From contig JAEZRP010000006.1 in assembly GCA_023444095.1 (NCBI GenBank), positions 62,001 through 126,000 of the forward strand: a stretch of 64,000 bases of DNA. The letters run 5' to 3'. The stretch comes from Bacillota bacterium. GTDB taxonomy: Bacteria; Bacillota; Clostridia; Christensenellales; Aristaeellaceae. The notes beneath the pieces were generated by a model. It was not told the DNA's origin. It ran no database searches and saw only the letters and a program-made list of their open reading frames with translations. A program made the position numbers and the translations under genes. Of this stretch, positions 59,054 to 64,000 are shown piece by piece; within the stretch, counting starts at the first letter, position 1, and every line of letters starts with the position of its first letter.

Positions 59054-59899
59054 ATGAAAAAGCGCGATGTGATCCGCACGGTGCGCGGACAGAGGGCGGT
59101 GGACGGCGCGGGCGTGCGGCTCACGCGCGTGCTCGGCGCAAGGGACGTTTATGACTTCGACCCCTTCCTGATGCTCGACTCCTTCGACTCGACCGATCCT
59201 TCCGACTACGTGGCGGGCTTCCCCACCCATCCGCACAGGGGCATCGAGACGATCACGTACCTCATCTCCGGGAAGATCGAGCACGAGGACAGCCTTGGAA
59301 ACGGCGGCGCGATCCTGCCCGGCGAGAGCCAGTGGATGACCGCCGGAAGCGGGATCCTCCATCAGGAGATGCCGAAGCCCTCCGAGCGGATGCTGGGCTT
59401 TCAGCTCTGGCTCAACCTCCCGCGCGCGGAGAAGATGGCGGAGCCCGCCTACCTCGCGGTCACGGGCGGGATGATCCCCGTCTGGCGGGAGGACGGTGCG
59501 GAGGTGCGCGTGATCTCCGGCACATTCGGCGGAAAGGAAGGCGTCCGGCCCCGCCACATTCCGGCGACCATCCTCGACATCACCCTCTCCCCCGGCGCGC
59601 GGCTGATGATCCCGACGAAGCCGGACGAGACGGCGTTCGCCTTTTCCATTCTGGGCGGCGCGCGTGTCTCCTCGACCGCCATCGCCGAAAAGACGGCCGT
59701 GCTCCTCGGCGCGGGCGACCATGCCGAGCTGGAGGCCACGGCGCGGGAGGGCGCGCGGCTCATCTTCTTCGCGGGAAAGCCGCTTCGCGAGCCCATCGCC
59801 TGGGGCGGGCCTATCGTCATGAATACGGACGCCGAGCTTGAACTGGCGTTCGACGAACTCCGGCGCGGCGTTTTCATCAAGCGCGTTCGGGGTATATGA
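59054..59899 (+). CDS. Pirin family protein
   Basis: A 281-residue bicupin of the pirin family. The N-terminal cupin holds the metal-binding histidines in FPTHPHRGIETITYL and KIEHEDSLGN, and SGILHQEMP follows. The C-terminal cupin is present. Some pirins have quercetinase activity; others bind regulators. The start at 59054 overlaps no gene and uses GAGAGGTG, whose bases lie at the end of the isochorismatase gene. The reductase gene follows after 35 bases. Confidence 0.94.
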   Translation: MKKRDVIRTVRGQRAVDGAGVRLTRVLGARDVYDFDPFLMLDSFDSTDPSDYVAGFPTHPHRGIETITYLISGKIEHEDSLGNGGAILPGESQWMTAGSGILHQEMPKPSERMLGFQLWLNLPRAEKMAEPAYLAVTGGMIPVWREDGAEVRVISGTFGGKEGVRPRHIPATILDITLSPGARLMIPTKPDETAFAFSILGGARVSSTAIAEKTAVLLGAGDHAELEATAREGARLIFFAGKPLREPIAWGGPIVMNTDAELELAFDELRRGVFIKRVRGI

Positions 59900-59934
59900 T
59901 AGGCGAAAACGTCAACCGAAATGGAGATGAAAAC

Positions 59935-60495
59935 ATGAAAAAAGCAAAGATATTGGCGATCGTCGGATCGCTCCGAAAGGGTTCCTTCAATCTGCAGGTC
60001 GCGCGCGCCGCGGAAAAGCACCTCGGCGACCGCGTTGATTTCGCGCTGCTCGACTGGTCGGACGTTCCCCTCATGAATCAGGACATCGAGTTCCCAGCGC
60101 CGGAGGCGGTGAAGCGGGTGCGCGACGCGGTAAAGGCCGCCGACGGCGTCTGGTTTTTCACGCCGGAGTACAACCACGCGGTGCCAGGCACGGTCAAGAA
60201 CCTGATCGACTGGCTTTCCCGCCCGATCAGCAGGACCGAGGATGATGTGCTGTCCGGAAAGCCTGCCGCAATCAGCGGCATCGGCGCGGGACCATATGGC
60301 GCGGTTCTCGCGGTGGACGGCCTCGCGGCGCTTCTCAACTACCTCGACATGGACGTGATGAACCAGCCGCGCACCGCGATTCCCAATGCCTTCGGCATCG
60401 CGGACGAAAGCGGAAAGCTGACCTTGGGCACCAGCGAGAAGTTCCTCGCGGAGCAGGCGGACGCGTTCGTCGGCTTCCTCGAAGCGAAGGCGTAA
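59935..60495 (+). CDS. NAD(P)H-dependent FMN reductase (flavodoxin-like)
   Basis: A 186-residue flavoprotein of the NADPH-dependent FMN reductase/azoreductase group. The N-terminal phosphate-binding loop is VGSLRKGSFN, TPEYNHAVPG is the second flavin motif, and VLSGKPAAISG follows. It would reduce quinones, azo compounds or free FMN. The start at 59935 has GGAGATG upstream; an earlier ATG at 59896 is less well placed. It is the last gene of the operon with isochorismatase and pirin, and a terminator follows. Confidence 0.93.
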   Translation: MKKAKILAIVGSLRKGSFNLQVARAAEKHLGDRVDFALLDWSDVPLMNQDIEFPAPEAVKRVRDAVKAADGVWFFTPEYNHAVPGTVKNLIDWLSRPISRTEDDVLSGKPAAISGIGAGPYGAVLAVDGLAALLNYLDMDVMNQPRTAIPNAFGIADESGKLTLGTSEKFLAEQADAFVGFLEAKA

Positions 60496-60511
60496 TCGGT
60501 TCGCGTACATG

Positions 60512-60537
60512 GGCGGACGGCATAGCCGTCCGCCTTT
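60512..60537 (+). terminator. Terminator after the FMN reductase gene
   Basis: A perfect 9-bp stem (60512-60520 with 60526-60534), a CATAG loop and a short TTT tail. Confidence 0.75.
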
Positions 60538-60569
60538 CATATGTCAAAATGAGCGGCGGGCGACCCGCG

Positions 60570-62393
60570 TCACCCGCCTGTAAAATTGACACTGTAAAAT
60601 TCGCACCAGGCGTCGAATTGGATGAGCCACGCGAGCATCTGCGGTCTGCCCATCAGCTGTCCGAACCAGGTCGCGCTCTCCCGGTTCAGGAAGCTCTCGA
60701 GCGCCTCCCGGTTGAGCATCTGGTTGAGCGCGGAATCGCTGTTTCGGAGTTTCTTCTCGAGCATCCGACGGACGGCCGCCTCGTAGGCGGGATTCTGGGT
60801 CTTGGGATAGGGGCTCTTTTTGCGGTTGAGGATGCGATCCGGGAGCCAGTCGGCCATGGCGTTTCGAAGGAGCGCCTTTTCGACGCCGTTTTCGAACTTG
60901 ATCTCCCAGGGCACATTGTATACGTATTCGAGGATTCTGTGATCCGCGTACGGCACGCGCACCTCGACGGAGGCCGCCATGCTCATCCGATCCTTTCGCT
61001 CGAGGAGGGATGTCATGAAATAATTGACCGAGAGCCACGTCGCGCGTCGGCTCGTGCGCATGTTCACCGTGTCCTCGTCGAGAACGGGGCACGTGGTCAG
61101 GCTCTCGCGGAACCTTTCGCGCAGGTAGGCGTAGCCCTCGCCGCTTTTCACAATCGCATTTTCAAACAGCGACGCGCGCAGCATCGGGTCGTGGATGAAC
61201 GGAAAAAAGTCGCTCTCAAGCATCTCGGGCCGGTAGAACCAGGGGTAGCCGCCAAAAATTTCGTCCGCGCACTCGCCGGAGAGCGCGACCGTGTGCCGCT
61301 TTTTGATGAGACGGCAGAAGTAGAGAAGCGAGGAATCGATGTCCGCCTGTCCTGGGAAATCCCGTGCGCGCGCCGACTCCTCGAGAAGCTCTGCGACCTC
61401 CCCGGTGGGCGCGACCAGAACATTGTGATCGGTCTCAAGGAACTTCGCCATATAGAGCGCATACTCGTCGTCGCTTTGCGGCTGGAAAAGGCTCGAGTGG
61501 AAGCTCTCGCGGTTGCCCTCGTACTCGAACGAGTAGGTCGAAAGCCTTTCGCCCCGCCGGATGTAGTCGTCCGCCGCGACCGCGCTCACGATGGACGAAT
61601 CGAGCCCGCCCGAAAGCAGCGTGCACAGCGGTACGTCCGAGACGAGCTGCCGGACGATCGCGTCGGTCAGGAGTTCGCGCGTCCGCCCGATCACTTCCTC
61701 GCGGCTGTCGCCGCAGGGCTTCGCTTCCAGCTTCCAGTAGCGGCTGATCTCGAGTTTTTCTCCCCCGCGCCAGACGGCCTGGCACGCGGGATCAATCTCG
61801 CGGATATCCCGGAACACGCCGCCCGAGAGCCGGACGGGGGAAAGAAAGAGGAGCTCCCACAGTCCGCGCCGGTCGACGTCTGGCCGAATCTCCGGATGCC
61901 CAAGCAGCGCCTTGATTTCGGACGCGAAGGCGATGCCGTCCCTGATGCGCGCGTAGAACAGCGGCTTGATGCCGAAGCGGTCGCGCGCGAGGTATACCTC
62001 GCCCGTCGTCTCGTCGTGGATGGCGAACGCGAAGATGCCGTTCAGCATGCTTGCGCAGGCGTCGCCGAAGAGCATGTAGAGGTCGAGCACAAGCTCCGTG
62101 TCGCAGCGGGTCGTCGGCTCGATCCCGTTTGCGCGCACGATTTTTAGAAGCTCCGGCGAATTGTAGAGCTCGCCGTTATAGACGATTGTGTAACAGCGTC
62201 CCCCATGCGCGCGCGTCATCGGCTGACGTCCGTTTTCGACGTCGATGATCGCGAGCCGGTTGTGCCCGAATGAAACGTCGCCCTTCCGGTATGTGCCGCT
62301 CTGGTCAGGTCCCCTGTGCCCCATCCTGGCGCTCATGCTTTCGAGCGCGTCCGTGGGACCAGCGCCGCCGAGAATGCCGCAAATAGAACACAT
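60570..62393 (-). CDS. asnB: Asparagine synthase (glutamine-hydrolysing)
   Basis: A 607-residue two-domain enzyme that makes asparagine from aspartate, ATP and glutamine. The N-terminal class II amidotransferase domain (about 1-210) begins MCSICGILGG, with Cys2 as nucleophile. The synthetase domain (about 235-600) has the PP-loop LLSGGLDSS and the later SGECADEIFGGY segment. The start at 62393 has AAAGGAGA upstream. It is a single-gene unit facing the reductase operon. In a genome with archaeal-type AspRS both free and tRNA-dependent Asn synthesis may exist. Confidence 0.96.
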   Translation of the reverse strand: MCSICGILGGAGPTDALESMSARMGHRGPDQSGTYRKGDVSFGHNRLAIIDVENGRQPMTRAHGGRCYTIVYNGELYNSPELLKIVRANGIEPTTRCDTELVLDLYMLFGDACASMLNGIFAFAIHDETTGEVYLARDRFGIKPLFYARIRDGIAFASEIKALLGHPEIRPDVDRRGLWELLFLSPVRLSGGVFRDIREIDPACQAVWRGGEKLEISRYWKLEAKPCGDSREEVIGRTRELLTDAIVRQLVSDVPLCTLLSGGLDSSIVSAVAADDYIRRGERLSTYSFEYEGNRESFHSSLFQPQSDDEYALYMAKFLETDHNVLVAPTGEVAELLEESARARDFPGQADIDSSLLYFCRLIKKRHTVALSGECADEIFGGYPWFYRPEMLESDFFPFIHDPMLRASLFENAIVKSGEGYAYLRERFRESLTTCPVLDEDTVNMRTSRRATWLSVNYFMTSLLERKDRMSMAASVEVRVPYADHRILEYVYNVPWEIKFENGVEKALLRNAMADWLPDRILNRKKSPYPKTQNPAYEAAVRRMLEKKLRNSDSALNQMLNREALESFLNRESATWFGQLMGRPQMLAWLIQFDAWCEFYSVNFTGG

Positions 62394-62555
62394 GGGCTCT
62401 CCTTTCGGCGGCAGGCGCGAATGAAACCGCCATGCCCCCTCTTAAAAGATATGTCCGCGCGGACCGCGTGGTGCCAGGGCTATACCGGGAGCATGCGCGT
62501 GCCGAAGAGGTGAATTTTTGTCAGGTTGCGCTTGCAGGATTTATGCGGAATTGGC

Positions 62556-63392
62556 TTATGGCTTTACCGCCCGCTTCGCCATCGCCCGCTCGTCCTCGAA
62601 GCCGACCAGCGCGCCTTCCTCGTAGAGCGCGAAGAGCGTGACCTCTCCCCGCCTGAAATATCTTGCCGCCTGCGCGGGCGGCGCATTCCTGTCGATCGCG
62701 ACAAACTTCACGCGCGCGGGCAATTTCTTCGCGCCGACCAGCTTCTCGACTGCGCCGGACATGTCGGAGGCTAGCATGGCGCTCTTCTCCGAGAGCGAGG
62801 CAGCGATCAGAAACACGCTCATGATGAGGAACGAGAGGTTCACCATCCCCGTCTCAAAAAAGCCGATCACGGAAACCGCGACGAGGAGCGCCGCCAGCAC
62901 GTGCGCGAGCGTTACGCTCAAAAGAAGCGCCCGTCGCCTGCCGATGAAGCGCCCCGCCAACGCGCACAGTACCCGCCCGCCGTCGAGCGGCAGCGCAGGC
63001 AGAAGATTGAAAAGCATGAGAATCGCGTTCACGCGCACCATGCGCGCCGCGTCGGGAAAACGCAGGACGCCCCACCAGCCGAGCGCCGCGCCGAGCACGG
63101 CGAGCAGCAGATTCGCGAACGGCCCCGCGAGCGCGACGACGACCGTGCGCCCGGGCGATGCGTCGTAGAGATCCGCGATGTGCGCCGCGCCGCCGAAGGG
63201 CATGATCTCCACGTAGTCGATCTGGAGCCCGCATGCCCACGCGGCGGTCAGGTGTGAAAGCTCGTGCACGCATAGCGCGACGAGAAGCGTCAGAAGTTCC
63301 CGCGTCACCCCGAGGGCAAGGGCAAGGAGCATCGTGAGGATCACGAGGGCGTGCAGCCGAAACTCCACGCCGCGCGCCCGGAACCGGATCAA
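62556..63392 (-). CDS. spoIVFB: SpoIVFB-type site-2 protease (M50)
   Basis: A 278-residue intramembrane metalloprotease. The zinc site HELSH (about residues 43-47) lies in a transmembrane helix, and the second motif LPALPLDGGR (about 134-143) is in another. In Bacillus SpoIVFB cuts pro-sigma-K in the mother cell. The C-terminal region resembles a CBS-type domain. The start is a TTG at 63392, overlapping the upstream gene by four bases, with GGAGAAGGGG before it. No proof of sporulation is possible from this gene alone, but the SpoIVFA-like partner supports it. Confidence 0.88.
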   Translation of the reverse strand: MIRFRARGVEFRLHALVILTMLLALALGVTRELLTLLVALCVHELSHLTAAWACGLQIDYVEIMPFGGAAHIADLYDASPGRTVVVALAGPFANLLLAVLGAALGWWGVLRFPDAARMVRVNAILMLFNLLPALPLDGGRVLCALAGRFIGRRRALLLSVTLAHVLAALLVAVSVIGFFETGMVNLSFLIMSVFLIAASLSEKSAMLASDMSGAVEKLVGAKKLPARVKFVAIDRNAPPAQAARYFRRGEVTLFALYEEGALVGFEDERAMAKRAVKP

Positions 63393-64000
63393 GTCGACCC
63401 CTTCTCCGGATCGACGCTTGCGCCGTCCTTGCGCATCTCATAGTAGAGCCTCTCGCCGTTGAGCGCCCCGAGGCGGCCTCCGCGCGTCACCGCCTGGCCG
63501 GACTCGACCTCGGGTTCGCCGAGGTATGCGTACATGGTTTCGACACCGTTCCCATGGTCGACGAGCACGGCCCAATCCCCGCTCTCGAGCTGCGCGACCG
63601 CCGACACCGTCCCCGCGAGCGCCGCGCGCACCTCTGCGGACGAATCGCACAGATACGTCGTCCACGGCTGCGCCTCGGTGTAGGCGTGCTGCACCTTACC
63701 TGTCACGGGCGACGCGGGCGCGGAGCCTGAGATATTGAAAAACACGAGCGACGACTCGGGCATGATCGAGCGCACGAAGCTCAGTTTGCCCAACGACTGA
63801 TCGAGATCGATGCGCATCGTCAGCGCCGCCTCAACCCCGTCCACCGCCGCGTTCGACCACGGCTGGTCGATGTTCCGGACGGCCAATATGGAGAGCAGCA
63901 GCGCGCAGGCGATCGCGGTGTTTCTGAGGAGCTTTTCCCCGAATGAGAGCTTCGACCTGGTGCGCACGCGGCGCGCCTTCGCCTTCTCCTCCGGCGCGGG
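63389..64000 (-). CDS. spoIVFA: SpoIVFA-like M23-domain protein (5' end cut by window edge)
   Basis: The sequence is open to the right edge, so the N-terminal part is missing or begins just inside it. A GTG at 63967 is possible, but the frame continues upstream as PAPEEKAKARR. One transmembrane segment is followed by an M23/lipoyl-like extracytoplasmic domain with VTGKVQHAYTEAQPWT, VLVDHGNGVETMYAYL and RLYYEMRKDG. The last two are typical of M23 folds that have lost metal ligands, as in SpoIVFA. It regulates the downstream SpoIVFB protease; the genes overlap by four bases. Confidence 0.82.
   Translation of the reverse strand, partial: PAPEEKAKARRVRTRSKLSFGEKLLRNTAIACALLLSILAVRNIDQPWSNAAVDGVEAALTMRIDLDQSLGKLSFVRSIMPESSLVFFNISGSAPASPVTGKVQHAYTEAQPWTTYLCDSSAEVRAALAGTVSAVAQLESGDWAVLVDHGNGVETMYAYLGEPEVESGQAVTRGGRLGALNGERLYYEMRKDGASVDPEKGST

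Overview
The window looks like a chromosomal segment of a G+C-rich, spore-forming member of the Clostridia (Firmicutes). Four things point there. L27 has the N-terminal extension that the Prp protease removes, and prp lies between rplU and rpmA. A SpoIVFA/SpoIVFB pair sits at the right edge. Ribosome binding sites are strong AGGAGG types, with several GTG and TTG starts. Small Firmicute families are present (DUF554, DUF421/DUF4363, DUF711 plus ACT). A Christensenellales-like lineage is possible, but this is a guess. I see no rRNA, CRISPR array, prophage or transposase.

Layout. 1-6.7 kb: the end of lon, engB, an ACT/DUF711 pair, an MFS transporter and an OmpR-type two-component system. 6.7-13.1 kb: one tightly packed export operon with three HlyD-like adaptors, a MacB-type ABC pair and a secreted peptidoglycan-binding protein. 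13.2-26.8 kb: housekeeping genes on the minus strand (DUF554, an OGG1-type glycosylase, rpmA-prp-rplU, an archaeal-type aspS with a structured RNA upstream, an amidase, a TetR regulator, a RACo-like activator, a YgiQ radical SAM protein, mfd and pth). 27-31.4 kb: a sugar isomerase, an AraC-GyrI regulator, a PLC-like protein, an ECF sigma/anti-sigma pair and tRNA-Leu(CAA). 31.6-36.1 kb: a stretch with visibly different base composition carrying an SsuABC/NMT1-type importer, a Fpg-like protein without the catalytic proline, a DUF1450-like protein and the remains of a MerR-controlled locus.

36.2-48.0 kb is the most interesting region: an eight-gene minus-strand exopolysaccharide operon. In transcription order it encodes a WecB-type UDP-GlcNAc 2-epimerase, a GT39-like membrane glycosyltransferase, a thioredoxin-GH8 fusion, a membrane protein, a membrane-bound degenerate GGDEF protein that keeps the c-di-GMP I-site (RLED), a DUF2334 deacetylase-like protein, a BcsA-like synthase without PilZ, and a BcsB-like protein. 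The set resembles the Listeria Pss type of c-di-GMP-gated polymer system. The epimerase suggests ManNAc as a building block.

48.4-64 kb: YCII and nitroreductase genes, a GIY-YIG protein, a second ECF sigma factor, a DUF6259 glycosidase-like gene with an MFS exporter behind a leader RNA that looks like an attenuator, a 170-bp inverted-repeat element, DUF4363/DUF421, a DODA-type dioxygenase, an unrecognised protein, isochorismatase, pirin and FMN-reductase genes, asnB, and spoIVFB/spoIVFA.
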